Assembly (NCBI GenBank): GCA_028280565.1
Contig: JANQLQ010000109.1
Coordinates: 1-57,160 of the forward strand
Direction of reading: 5' to 3'
Origin: Fulvivirga sp.
GTDB taxonomy: Bacteria > Bacteroidota > Bacteroidia > Cytophagales > Cyclobacteriaceae
DNA: 57,160 nt
Part shown: piece by piece, positions 1-8,488 of the stretch
Numbering within the stretch: position 1 is the first letter of the stretch
Layout: each line of letters begins with the position of its first letter
Notes under the pieces: generated by a model
The model's database searches: none
Told to the model about the DNA's origin: nothing
The model's input: only the letters and a program-made list of their open reading frames with translations
Made by a program: the position numbers and the translations under genes

Positions 1-118
1 GAAACAAAAGAAAAGGGCGCCAGGAACAAAGCCCATTTTCCGCGCAAAACGCGCTGTCCAGCCCCTATAGGCTGCTTACGCACAGGCCTCAAATGTGCCA
101 CGCTGTTCCTGGAGGTCT
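1..118 (-). ncRNA. Candidate structured RNA, family not recognised
   Basis: No open frame is supported here. Read on the minus strand, a perfect 9-bp helix (CCAGGAACA at 112-104 pairing with TGTTCCTGG at 28-20) closes a region holding three short hairpins: GCACA/TGTGC, CAGCC/GGCTG and a GCGC-rich stem with a TTTT loop. A GGAGG/CCTCC hairpin lies just before it, and a T-rich tail (CCCTTTTCTTTTG) follows at 15-1. Nested helices plus a T-rich end suggest a small RNA or leader. I could not match it to tmRNA, RNase P, SRP RNA or a riboswitch, so the call is tentative. The window edge may cut it. Confidence 0.3.
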
Positions 119-162
119 CCCCTCCGTACGTCACTTGAATTTTCAATGATGTCCTTAGAAGA

Positions 163-190
163 AGAGGGGAGTAGTTTAACTTACCCCTCT
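163..190 (-). terminator. Hairpin downstream of the Asp-box T9SS gene
   Basis: AGAGGGG pairs with CCCCTCT, then GTA with TAC after a one-base bulge, around a short loop. On the minus strand the stem is followed by a T/C-rich run (TCTTCTTCT). It lies about 60 bp past the stop of the minus-strand gene ending at 249, so it is probably its transcription terminator. The tail is not a clean T run, so confidence is moderate. Confidence 0.4.
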
Positions 191-248
191 CTGCTACAGG
201 CTTATTTGCCGGGTTAACCCAGGTATATGGTCCCTTATGTAACGACTA

Positions 249-3200
249 TCAGTCCGGTTTCATCACGCGTAACGTAGTCTCGTTACCTTGGGCGGCTAGT
301 CGTACAAGGTAAACCCCCGCTTCTTCACCGGCTAAGTCAATATCAAAGGTATGTGCTCCCGGTAATTTTATTCCTAAAGCATCACTAGCCACCTGTCGCC
401 CGTTCAAGTCTACTACTTCCAATGTTACTTCCGACGGTGAAGAGAGGAAATATTGCCCATGTACCTGGTTATTGCTGATGGGGTTTGGAAATATTTTCAG
501 GGGTTCTTCCCGGATGCCCGTTTCCGTGCTTGTGACCAGCTCGTCAGTTTGTATCAAAAGGTTGTCAATGGCCCATCCCCAAAAGGCAGCATCGTTCGGG
601 TTACCAAAGTCAGAAAAAAGGCGAAAACGTATGAAGATAGTATCGCCCTCATCAAAGGTATCGGTTAACCTAAATCCTGTGGTTTCATACAGATCTTCCG
701 TGGGGTCATTAAGACGATTTAAGGCATTACGCCAGCGGATATTCTCCTCCGCGTCATAACCCGGGCCAACTGGCTCCCAGTTGATGCCATCTTCAGATCC
801 TTCTACGATAACAAAATCATTTGCGGTGCCGCCGGTTTCAACAAGGGCAATGTTATCGAATTGGATACTAGCGCGGGGCGGGCTTGCTACACGGATAGGC
901 ACCTTTAGCTGGGCCGTCAGTTCTACCGAGGCAGGGTAGGGGTGAGTGCTGTGTAATGCTCCATCGGAAAATCCCTCTATTTCTTCAATTTCAAAACCGC
1001 TCAACTCAAAGTCATCCAGCGACAAGTTGTTAAAATCCGTAGCGTATTGATTGCGCACTACTAAACCAAATATGTCGATGGTTTGTGGGATCGAGCTTAC
1101 GGTGGTGCCACCTGTTGTCCCATCGATCCGGAGTTCGATAGTGCGATCTTGGGTAGGGAACGGGTTTAAAGGGATGTTGTAAACAAATAGCCCGGGTTCT
1201 GTGGGCACCCCTAGGTTCGTCGATAGCTCCCCGTCTAAAAACAGTTGTATCCCGTCGTATACCTCGTAATACCTGGCCAGGATCGTGAGTCCCCCGGCGG
1301 TAGTTTGTGTAACTTCCACTATATTCGGAATAAATCTCGCAGGCAATGCGGGACTCAGTTCCGTAGTCCAGATCCCACGACCGTGGGTAGCGGCTATGAT
1401 CCTATCTTCAGTAGCCGTGAGCTGCCAAACTTGCGCACTAGGTAGATTTCCCTCTAACAGCTGCCAAGTGGCACCGTTATTGGTAGATTCTACGATACCT
1501 ATTTCCGTACCTACCCATATTGTATTCGGCTCATTCGGATGTACTAGCAATGTATTTACGGCTACATCCGGGAACCCGTTCGTACTCTCATCGGTGGTTT
1601 CGAAGCCGCTGATATCCTCCCACGTTTGCCCTAGGTCCGTGGTCCTGAGCACTTTCGGGCGATCTGCAAAAGAGAACAGGGCATAGGCCGTGTTGCGTTG
1701 GGTCGGGTGTGTAAATATTCCACTGGTAAGCCCCATGGTGACCGTAGTATAGTCTTCCACCTCTTGGAAGGAGTCTCCGCCATCAGTAGACACGAAAAAG
1801 CTACCGAATGCATCCATTCTGCCGCCTGCCCACACCAAGGAAGGGTCTGCCAGTGAAACTTCAACATCACTGATATCATTAAATGCCCAATTCGTGGTGA
1901 TCGGCGTCAATTCCCATGCCCCTAGGTTTAAACCAAATCTTCGCGATTTCCATACGCCTTGTGAACCTACAGTGAAAATAAGCTCAGGATTTTGTGGTGA
2001 ACTGGCCAAGCGAGAAACAAAAGGCCCTCGATCGGTGAACCCGAAATCGGCAGCATACGTTTGGTTAAGATCGCCTTGCCCGGCATTGAGAGACCCAATA
2101 AAATTATTGAATTGGGAGGATACAATGAGCAGATTGCCATCTGACAGGTTCCAGCTGGCTTCGAAACCATCTCCAAAGCCTGACCTTACGTATTGCGAGT
2201 TATCGTTGGCCACTTCACCGGTTTGTGAGGTCCACGATCCATTATCTTGCAGGCCCCCGGCATACACATCTGCCCCGGGCTGCTTTACGGCCGCGTAGAA
2301 CTGCCCGGTGTTATAGCCGCTGCCTGAAAAGACCCAGCTTCCGTCTTGTTCACCGGGTGTGGTGGAAGGAGTAGAAAGGTAAACTCCCCCGTCGTTCCCG
2401 TTAATGACCTGGAAAGTCTGCGTGGTGGGATTGGCGTTGATCACCTGTAAATAGTGGTGGTCAGGGTGGAGACCCCCTTCTTGTGAGACCGTACCGAATT
2501 GCCCCACCTGGTCAAAGGTATTGACGGGGTTATTGGGAAATGAATTCCTTGAGTCCGACATATTGACCGTATTGCGTTCCTGGACCTGTACTTGTGATGG
2601 AATTATCCTTACATGGGAGGTAGGGAGATTAGACGTATTGATGGTGTTTTCCGTTGCAGAAATCGGCCATAAGAAGTACATCCGTTCAAAGGTATGGCCA
2701 CCATTTACGGTTACGTTTGTATTTGGGGTAGCGGCATCATAGTCCAAGTCGTGGATGAAAATATATTCCCTGCCTTCATCTGGGTCATTTAAGCCGGTCA
2801 GATCCCATTGGCCGTTCCTTTCTTGGTCACGAAAAGAGATCACAAGCTGTCGTTCGGGTACAACAGAAACATCCCATGCCTGGAAGGGAACATTTACAAA
2901 GTCTATGTATTCGTAATCTTCGTCAGGTACTCCTGAAGAACCGTTCCCGAAGTTACCGGAAGTAGGGGGGACGGTAAATTGGTGCGCATTCTGATTTACC
3001 CCGGGGCCAAAACGTATTTCTACGGTCTTTAATTGGGAGGTGGGTACAGGACCTGTTACCGCTCCTCCGTTTAAAAACGTACCCCTAAAGTCGTTAAAAT
3101 CTAAAAATGAGCTAGTATTAACTAGCGTTTCGGAGACTGTGAATACAGGGTCGGCAAAACTAGAGACTAATTCCGTTTTGAAAAGGTCTACTCCACCGAA

Positions 3201-4400
3201 ATAAGCAATGTCTTCATCAAAAGGATGCCCTATGATCACGTTGTCGAAATTACCTTGTAGGAGATTGTCAACGTTCTGTGGGCTATCGGCTTCACGGGTT
3301 AGTGTCCACGTTTCACCGGCATCGTCAGAGATCCAAAGGTCTGCATCCGTTGAAAAATTGCCTCCTTCGGCATAGGCAAATATGCGGTTAGTGTTTGCCG
3401 GTGAGATTGCCATTTCAATTCGTCCCGTCGAGCTCAGTCCCGGGCTGGAATATTCCCAGGTCTCTCCTTGGTCGATACTTTTGTAAATGCCTGAGCCTCG
3501 CAAGGAAGCAAACAGGGTGTTGAAATCACCCGGCATGGCCAGTAACTGTTGGATTTCCGCTTCACTTTGGAATACCTCGGTCCAGCTGGCGCCGCCGTCG
3601 GTGGATTTTAAAATGTACGAAGTATCATCTTCGGGTCTATCTACAGAGATAAAGCCGATGGTACATGCCAAAACTATGTTTTCATCCAGTGGGTTTACGA
3701 TTACCCGGTTAACGTTGGTAAATCGAGGGTCATTTGCTGTATTGGCGAGTTGGAAGAAGGATTGGCCCCCGTCAGTTGATTTGAACATTCCATCGCCATT
3801 GCTCCCGGTGGTGAACCCCGGTGAGGCAAAACTTTCACCGGTACCCGCGTAGAAAACGTTGGGGTTACTCACGGACCTTACCAAGCTTGTGGTGGCCAGG
3901 TTCGGTAGGTCCGGTGTACGATTATCCCAAGATTGACCGGCATCATCGGTATACCAAATTCCACCACCGACAGAGGCTGCCAGCCAAGTGCTCCCGCTGG
4001 CGTCCTCATCCAGGACCACGATAGCCCGGGTACGGCCGGGTACATTCCCAGGCCCCCTGCTGGTCCATTGTGTGGATTTTGTGCGTACATTAATTCGGTT
4101 CTTTTGGAGGCCATCCATCTCGTTGTATTTATAGTTCAACGGATAAGCAGGTGCTGCCAGGTCTGAAGGAGTCTTTCGCATGGCCATGATCTCGTAATAA
4201 AGTTCCGGGTTGTCCGGGTTTTGCTTTTTTAGCTTTTTACGATACTCAGCCAATGACTTTGCTGGTAGCATGGATTTTGCCGGTACCATGGGCTCATAAG
4301 TCACGGTCGGAATGGGTTTGGCCAGGTGGTTCAATAACCAGGCCCCTACAGCCACGGCTAGGATAACAAGCGTAATGAAGTAAGTTTTTCTAGAGGTCAT
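249..4400 (-). CDS. Secreted Asp-box (BNR/sortilin-like) repeat protein with T9SS sorting domain
   Basis: Protein of 1383 residues. An N-terminal hydrophobic segment (about 6-24) acts as signal peptide or anchor. Roughly eight Asp-box motifs of the form S-x-D-x-G-x-x-W/F follow (for example STDGGASW, SDDAGETW, STNNGATW), the signature of BNR/sortilin-type beta-propellers. A jelly-roll-like region is placed at about 1180-1290. The last ~85 residues are a type A sorting domain starting FPNPISNN and ending in a short basic tail, so the protein should cross the outer membrane by the type IX system. Substrate is unknown: many such propellers are adhesins or glycan binders, and I see no sialidase FRIP motif. 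Its ATG overlaps the stop of the upstream lipoprotein gene by 4 bp (ATGA), implying translational coupling. Confidence 0.85.
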   Translation of the reverse strand: MTSRKTYFITLVILAVAVGAWLLNHLAKPIPTVTYEPMVPAKSMLPAKSLAEYRKKLKKQNPDNPELYYEIMAMRKTPSDLAAPAYPLNYKYNEMDGLQKNRINVRTKSTQWTSRGPGNVPGRTRAIVVLDEDASGSTWLAASVGGGIWYTDDAGQSWDNRTPDLPNLATTSLVRSVSNPNVFYAGTGESFASPGFTTGSNGDGMFKSTDGGQSFFQLANTANDPRFTNVNRVIVNPLDENIVLACTIGFISVDRPEDDTSYILKSTDGGASWTEVFQSEAEIQQLLAMPGDFNTLFASLRGSGIYKSIDQGETWEYSSPGLSSTGRIEMAISPANTNRIFAYAEGGNFSTDADLWISDDAGETWTLTREADSPQNVDNLLQGNFDNVIIGHPFDEDIAYFGGVDLFKTELVSSFADPVFTVSETLVNTSSFLDFNDFRGTFLNGGAVTGPVPTSQLKTVEIRFGPGVNQNAHQFTVPPTSGNFGNGSSGVPDEDYEYIDFVNVPFQAWDVSVVPERQLVISFRDQERNGQWDLTGLNDPDEGREYIFIHDLDYDAATPNTNVTVNGGHTFERMYFLWPISATENTINTSNLPTSHVRIIPSQVQVQERNTVNMSDSRNSFPNNPVNTFDQVGQFGTVSQEGGLHPDHHYLQVINANPTTQTFQVINGNDGGVYLSTPSTTPGEQDGSWVFSGSGYNTGQFYAAVKQPGADVYAGGLQDNGSWTSQTGEVANDNSQYVRSGFGDGFEASWNLSDGNLLIVSSQFNNFIGSLNAGQGDLNQTYAADFGFTDRGPFVSRLASSPQNPELIFTVGSQGVWKSRRFGLNLGAWELTPITTNWAFNDISDVEVSLADPSLVWAGGRMDAFGSFFVSTDGGDSFQEVEDYTTVTMGLTSGIFTHPTQRNTAYALFSFADRPKVLRTTDLGQTWEDISGFETTDESTNGFPDVAVNTLLVHPNEPNTIWVGTEIGIVESTNNGATWQLLEGNLPSAQVWQLTATEDRIIAATHGRGIWTTELSPALPARFIPNIVEVTQTTAGGLTILARYYEVYDGIQLFLDGELSTNLGVPTEPGLFVYNIPLNPFPTQDRTIELRIDGTTGGTTVSSIPQTIDIFGLVVRNQYATDFNNLSLDDFELSGFEIEEIEGFSDGALHSTHPYPASVELTAQLKVPIRVASPPRASIQFDNIALVETGGTANDFVIVEGSEDGINWEPVGPGYDAEENIRWRNALNRLNDPTEDLYETTGFRLTDTFDEGDTIFIRFRLFSDFGNPNDAAFWGWAIDNLLIQTDELVTSTETGIREEPLKIFPNPISNNQVHGQYFLSSPSEVTLEVVDLNGRQVASDALGIKLPGAHTFDIDLAGEEAGVYLVRLAAQGNETTLRVMKPD

Positions 4401-4876
4401 ATCTTCTCTTTTGGGTATTGGATAATTCGTTTTTGCTTTAGGTCATATAAAAATCTGCCTTTGTCATTTGGGTGGTCCATGTGCTCTTGGTACCCTGACA
4501 TTTCTATTTTGGTATCGTCATACCAGCTGACTTTGCCATCGAGCACGCGGTTTTCATATACAATTTGGTTCTTAGCCGCCTCCATGATCACAAAGTGCAG
4601 CGATTGCGGGGTGCGGATCTTAGTTTCCTTTGGAAGGTTTTTTATTGCTAAAAAGTGGGTGCGAGACTTATTCCATTTTACCTGGTAAGCTTCTCCCTCG
4701 AAGTGTTCTTCGAGTAATTGATCCCGATCCTTCGTATTGCCGGTTGCATCATTACTGCTGTGCCTGGATGATTGGCAGGCTACAATGATCAAAAAAAGGC
4801 TAAAATGTAAGCCCGTTTTTTTTAGAATAGATAAAAAAATAGTTGAGAATGAGATTCTAGGTAGGCTCCTTGTCAT
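4397..4876 (-). CDS. Small predicted lipoprotein, unknown function
   Basis: Protein of 159 residues with a long, positively charged N-terminal region, a hydrophobic stretch and a lipobox-like IVAC followed by a Ser-rich spacer, so it is probably a lipoprotein processed at the Cys near residue 34. The mature part is hydrophilic and matches no family I recognise. It overlaps the start of the T9SS Asp-box gene by 4 bp, so the two are almost certainly co-transcribed and may act together at the cell surface. The first ATG is used because no later Met precedes the lipobox. Confidence 0.7.
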   Translation of the reverse strand: MTRSLPRISFSTIFLSILKKTGLHFSLFLIIVACQSSRHSSNDATGNTKDRDQLLEEHFEGEAYQVKWNKSRTHFLAIKNLPKETKIRTPQSLHFVIMEAAKNQIVYENRVLDGKVSWYDDTKIEMSGYQEHMDHPNDKGRFLYDLKQKRIIQYPKEKI

Positions 4877-5028
4877 GACATTTAACGAACTTAATTTAGT
4901 TATTGTAACAATGAGACCGTCCTACTGACGTTAGAAACGTAGGATTTGTTTAAAAATTTTGTGTAAATTGTAATTTTAGTCTTCATGCTAACATTTTATA
5001 TTATTTGGTTTAACTTACCATTTTTTCA

Positions 5029-5065
5029 AGTTAGCTTTGGGCTTTTACGCGAAAAGCGCTAAACT
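5029..5065. other. Two-part hairpin in a divergent intergenic region
   Basis: AGTTAGC and GCTTTT pair with AAAAGC and GCTAAACT around the loop ACGCG, giving a stem of about 13 bp with an internal loop. It sits ~48 bp upstream of the 5113 start, between two divergent genes. It could be an operator or a leader structure; no T run follows, so a terminator is unlikely. Confidence 0.35.
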
Positions 5066-5112
5066 ACCCTATTTTTCGTTTAGCTTGTGAATCATGGCAA
5101 GCTTTATTTTTG

Positions 5113-5952
5113 ATGAAACAGCTAGATCGTCTTTTTTGGGGGATTCTTTTTTTACTCGCGGTGCAAGCCTGTACGGAGAGGATGATCTGCCCTGCATATC
5201 AAAGCGCGTTTATCCATGACGAGGAGGAACTGAGAAAGCGTTTCAGCTATTTCAACGAAGATTCGACCCCTAAAGTCCTGGAAGCCAGCAAAAACAGGTA
5301 CCTCTTGATCGAGCCGGTCTCCTATAGGCGAAAGCTTAGGAGCTTACAAACGATCCCGATGCGAGATGTCTACCCACAGGTTGAAGATTCTCTACTCTTT
5401 GACGATGAATTTGCTTTAGCAGAACGTGATGCAGTTACCCGTGACCTGTATGATTCCGCTGACCTGGTAAAAGATCACTCGATTGATAAAGAACCTGTAG
5501 ATAGCACCTACGTCATTTCCCTGAAAAAGGAAAAATTCAATATCGACCAAGAGTTATACCTCTGGTATCTCAGGAAATACCTGGTTTACCCCGATGTAAG
5601 GCTGCAAATGGAAGACGCAGATCCAGCTAAGACCGAAGCCAAGGCGAAAAAAGAGAAAAAAGGAATTCTTGGCTTCTTCAAAAACCTGTTTAAAAAGAAA
5701 GATAAAGAAGAAGAACTAGATCCCGACAGCGAAGACCCTAAAGTACAAAACGGTGTAGAAACCTCTGCTACCGAGCTAGAAGAAGACAGCAAAAAGAAAA
5801 AGAGCCCCTTTTCATTCCTAAAAAAAGGAAATAAAACCCCTAAAGAAAAGAAACCGAAAAAAGAGAAAAAGAAGAAAAACAAAGAGGAAGAAGAACCCAT
5901 CCCCATCGAAGAACCCGAAGAGGAAGAAGATGACGGCGAAGATGACTTTTAA
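5113..5952 (+). CDS. Lipoprotein with a Lys/Glu-rich low-complexity C-terminal tail
   Basis: Protein of 279 residues from the ATG at 5113; a TTG one codon earlier is less likely. A signal sequence ends in a lipobox-like VQAC at about residue 20, followed by a conserved-looking block with CPAYQSAF and DSTPK, which I associate with uncharacterised Bacteroidota lipoproteins. The middle is ordered (Tyr/Leu-rich, about 90-170). From about residue 175 to the end it is almost entirely Lys, Glu, Asp and Pro, with two short hydrophobic islands (GILGFFKNLFKK and SPFSFLKK) each followed by KKxK. The tail is probably disordered and highly charged. No enzymatic motif is visible; function unknown. Confidence 0.75.
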   Translation: MKQLDRLFWGILFLLAVQACTERMICPAYQSAFIHDEEELRKRFSYFNEDSTPKVLEASKNRYLLIEPVSYRRKLRSLQTIPMRDVYPQVEDSLLFDDEFALAERDAVTRDLYDSADLVKDHSIDKEPVDSTYVISLKKEKFNIDQELYLWYLRKYLVYPDVRLQMEDADPAKTEAKAKKEKKGILGFFKNLFKKKDKEEELDPDSEDPKVQNGVETSATELEEDSKKKKSPFSFLKKGNKTPKEKKPKKEKKKKNKEEEEPIPIEEPEEEEDDGEDDF

Positions 5953-6018
5953 CGACCAGCTCATCCTTTTCCCAAACAACCACCCCCACACTTCCACACC
6001 CCGGCACTTAACCACCTT

Positions 6019-6105
6019 AACACCTAGCACCCCAACACTCTAGCACTTCAACACTCTAGCACTTCAACACTCTAGCACTCCAACACTCTAGCACTCCAAC
6101 ACTTC
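6019..6105. repeat. 16-bp tandem minisatellite between convergent genes
   Basis: Four consecutive 16-bp units AACACTCTAGCACT(T/C)C at 6034, 6050, 6066 and 6082, preceded by a degenerate 15-bp unit at 6019 and followed by a partial unit that overlaps the stop codon of the minus-strand TPR gene. The whole interval from 5955 is extremely G-poor on the plus strand. Confidence 0.9.
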
Positions 6106-7360
6106 AAAAACACTTCTTCAAAAACACCCTATCCAAATCCTCCTCTTTCATCCCCAACTCAATCGCCTTCCTTACATCCTTACAAGCCTCTTTCCTTTTC
6201 CGCAACTGTAGTTTCACCAATGCTCTAAAATACCTACCCCAATAATAATTAGGCATTTGTTTAATACCCTCGTTCAAGTCTTCCAGCGCTTCATTGGGGC
6301 GGTTAAGAAGGTAGTAAGAGTATCCACGATTGATGCGGGTAAAAGATTGGTCCGGCTCCAAGCTTAATGCCTCGTCAAAGTCTTTTACAGCGAGTTCGTA
6401 TTCAGCTTTTTTGAAATAGGTAAGCCCACGGTTTCGCCAGGCCTCTTGGTTTTCCGGGTTCAGGGTTAATACCTTTGTCCAGTCTTCCAGCGCGTTAGAA
6501 GACTCACCTAGTTCGTTGTAAAGTACTGCCCGCCTAAAAAAGACGTCTTCAGATCGATCGTCGAGCTGTATGAAGCGGGTAAGAGCTTCCACGGCTTCCC
6601 GGTATCGTTGTTTTTCGGTAAGTACCAGCCCTTTGTATTTATACGTTAATTTAAAAAGGGGGTTTAATTGAATCGCGCTGTTGTAATAATATAATGCACT
6701 GTCCAGCCCTTTCTCTTTGAAAAAAAGATTCCCCAAGCTAAAATGCGCTTTACCTGCCAGCAGAGGTTCTTTCGCCGCCTTATGTAAATACTTTTTGGCA
6801 GCCGGCAGCTTACCCATTGCTGTGAGAACCGTGGCTTTATCGATGTACAAACTGTTATTCGAGGCGTTTAATTGTATGGCCCGGTCCAGCTCTTCCAGTG
6901 CTTCATCATGTTTCATTTGTTTTAGCCGGATCAGCCCTTTTAAATGGTGTGCATCCGATTTGTCAGACCGGTATTGGTGTTTCTTTTCTGTTTGCTCTTC
7001 AAGTTCTTGCTTTGACATTTGCCCTTTCCCCTCGGCTAAGAGCAGGTCTTGTCGGTTTAGATATTCATCCGTGATGTCCAGTGCTATGTTCGTATACAAA
7101 ATGGCATGGTAATAATCCGTGAGCTCATAATAGAGCTCGGCCAGCCGCTTGGTCACCACAAAGTTTTGTGGAAAATGCGCTAAGGCTTGTTTATATTCCG
7201 TCACGGCCTTACTGGTATCCCCTTGAAGTAAAAAGTTTTCCGCTTTTAGGATCGTTTGCACCTCCTTTTGTCCATAGGCCGGGGCGTGGTAAAGGAGTGT
7301 GAACGTCCCAAAGCCATAAAACACAACAACCAAACATCTAAAGAACATGGAGCCGGTCAT
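6104..7360 (-). CDS. Periplasmic tetratricopeptide-repeat protein
   Basis: Protein of 418 residues with a cleavable signal peptide (hydrophobic to about residue 26, ending AYGQ) and then TPR units almost to the end. Recognisable repeats have the usual small/large pattern, such as A-x-x-x-L-x-x-A-I-x-L-x-P, with the best copies at about 140-370 (for example YYNSAIQLNP, DFDEALSLEP). TPR superhelices are protein-binding scaffolds; no catalytic domain is attached. It begins 20 bp after the stop of the SRAP-like gene and on the same strand, so they probably share a transcript, though a functional link is not evident. Partner unknown. Confidence 0.85.
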   Translation of the reverse strand: MTGSMFFRCLVVVFYGFGTFTLLYHAPAYGQKEVQTILKAENFLLQGDTSKAVTEYKQALAHFPQNFVVTKRLAELYYELTDYYHAILYTNIALDITDEYLNRQDLLLAEGKGQMSKQELEEQTEKKHQYRSDKSDAHHLKGLIRLKQMKHDEALEELDRAIQLNASNNSLYIDKATVLTAMGKLPAAKKYLHKAAKEPLLAGKAHFSLGNLFFKEKGLDSALYYYNSAIQLNPLFKLTYKYKGLVLTEKQRYREAVEALTRFIQLDDRSEDVFFRRAVLYNELGESSNALEDWTKVLTLNPENQEAWRNRGLTYFKKAEYELAVKDFDEALSLEPDQSFTRINRGYSYYLLNRPNEALEDLNEGIKQMPNYYWGRYFRALVKLQLRKRKEACKDVRKAIELGMKEEDLDRVFLKKCF

Positions 7361-7380
7361 TTTTAAGTGACTGAAACGCG

Positions 7381-8076
7381 TCAGTCGAAAAGTGAATAAT
7401 TTCCAAATTGATCAGCTGGCGCAAAGGGCTGGATAAGCGCTGGACTGTCATTAGTAACATCATCGATCTTAGGAGATACGCTGTAGCTGTGCATATCGTT
7501 TTCCGGGTAAGGATCCAATAGGGCGAGTAGGTCCTCTTTAGTACTGGCGGGGTTCGACCAGGTGGACTCTGCGTTCTTATTTAACACTAAGGGCATGGTA
7601 GGATGCATGGGAGCCACTAGTGAATTCGCCGGGGTGGTTATGATCCTGAAGGTGTGGGCTACAGTACCACTGTCATCTTCAAATTCTTCCCAAATGCCTC
7701 CCAATGTCACTATTTCATTATGACCAAAGACAATCCTATGGGCTACCTTACCTTTTTTACTGATCCTTTTCCACGTATAAAAGCCATCGGCTGGCACCAG
7801 GCAGCGTCTTTCCATGAGCGTAGTCAATTGTATGGGCTTATTTTTAATCGTTTCTGCCTCGGAATACAAAAGTTTAGCGCTGATGGAACGGTTATGAGCG
7901 CGCCCCGGTATCTGGCCCCAATAAAAAAAAGAAAGCCCTTTTGATCCTGGCGTGACCAGGGGGAGTAGCTGGGTAGGGGCGGCATTATACCGCGGTTGAT
8001 AGTGACCCGGTACATCTACACCCAACCTTTTTGATAAAACCTCTTTGCTTGCCGTAAGCGTATATCGATCACCCAT
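7381..8076 (-). CDS. SRAP-family (YedK/HMCES-like) protein lacking key catalytic residues
   Basis: The fold is recognisable from RYTLT at the N-terminus, YNAAPTQ, FYWGQIP, LVPADGFY-x-W and APMH-x-x-MP. I start it at the ATG at 8076 (231 residues), which puts RYTLT where active members have MCGRYTL; a TTG 18 bp upstream is the alternative. Active SRAP proteins cross-link abasic sites through Cys2, helped by Asn75, Glu105 and His160 (E. coli YedK numbering). Here position 2 is Gly (MGDRY), the Asn position in the xARAET motif is Tyr (YSEAET), and Glu105 is Thr (GFYTWK); only the His (APMH, about residue 158) remains. It is therefore probably not a conventional abasic-site cross-linker but may still bind DNA. 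It lies upstream of, and is likely co-transcribed with, the TPR gene. Confidence 0.8.
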   Translation of the reverse strand: MGDRYTLTASKEVLSKRLGVDVPGHYQPRYNAAPTQLLPLVTPGSKGLSFFYWGQIPGRAHNRSISAKLLYSEAETIKNKPIQLTTLMERRCLVPADGFYTWKRISKKGKVAHRIVFGHNEIVTLGGIWEEFEDDSGTVAHTFRIITTPANSLVAPMHPTMPLVLNKNAESTWSNPASTKEDLLALLDPYPENDMHSYSVSPKIDDVTNDSPALIQPFAPADQFGNYSLFD

Positions 8077-8488
8077 AACTGCTAAAGTAGGCAATTATTT
8101 TCTGACTGCATTTGTGAGCTTGTATAATCCGCATTTAGGCCGGGACACCCTAGAAAATAACCTGCTGGCAGCACGCTTGAAGCATCCTCCCAGCACTGCA
8201 TTCCTCCCTTTTCATTGGAACCCAACCGCCATGATTTATGTGCGTTTAGAAGGCGTTTTTAGTCCTAAATCACCCGGGTAAAACAGCCGATTTCAAATTT
8301 TGGCAAAATACAACAATCGAAAGTTCCATTTAGTTTTCGAAAGTTACCAGGCAACTATCAAAAATCATACGATGCAATCGTTTTCATGCATCCAAGTCAT
8401 ATTTGATACTGATGAAAGTCACTCCTATTCGTCTATTCTAATGATAGATTTAATATAGTAATATGTGGTACTCCAAAAGCTTATAACG
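8077..8488. promoter_or_regulatory. Divergent regulatory region upstream of pckG
   Basis: This 412-bp gap has no convincing gene; a 78-codon frame overlapping it looks accidental. It contains three candidate regulator sites: ATTTTGGCAAAAT at 8297-8309 (6-bp arms, one central base), two direct copies of TCGAAAGTT-n-C at 8317 and 8337 exactly 20 bp apart, and ACGATGCAATCGT at 8369-8381. Their clustering 110-190 bp before the PEPCK start suggests carbon-source control of gluconeogenesis. The regulators are unknown. Confidence 0.45.

Noticed and set aside
5105-5112. TATTTTTG, a match to the Bacteroidota -7 box, directly before the lipoprotein gene
   Set aside because: Transcription would start inside the coding sequence, after the ATG at 5113 that is needed for the signal peptide.
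5586-6030. Minus-strand frames of 106 and 70 codons rich in Phe, Leu and Ser
   Set aside because: They are antisense shadows of the Lys/Glu-rich tail of the 5113 gene.
8045-8281. 78-codon frame in the pckG upstream region
   Set aside because: It overlaps the SRAP-like start on the other strand, has no family character and covers part of the regulatory region.
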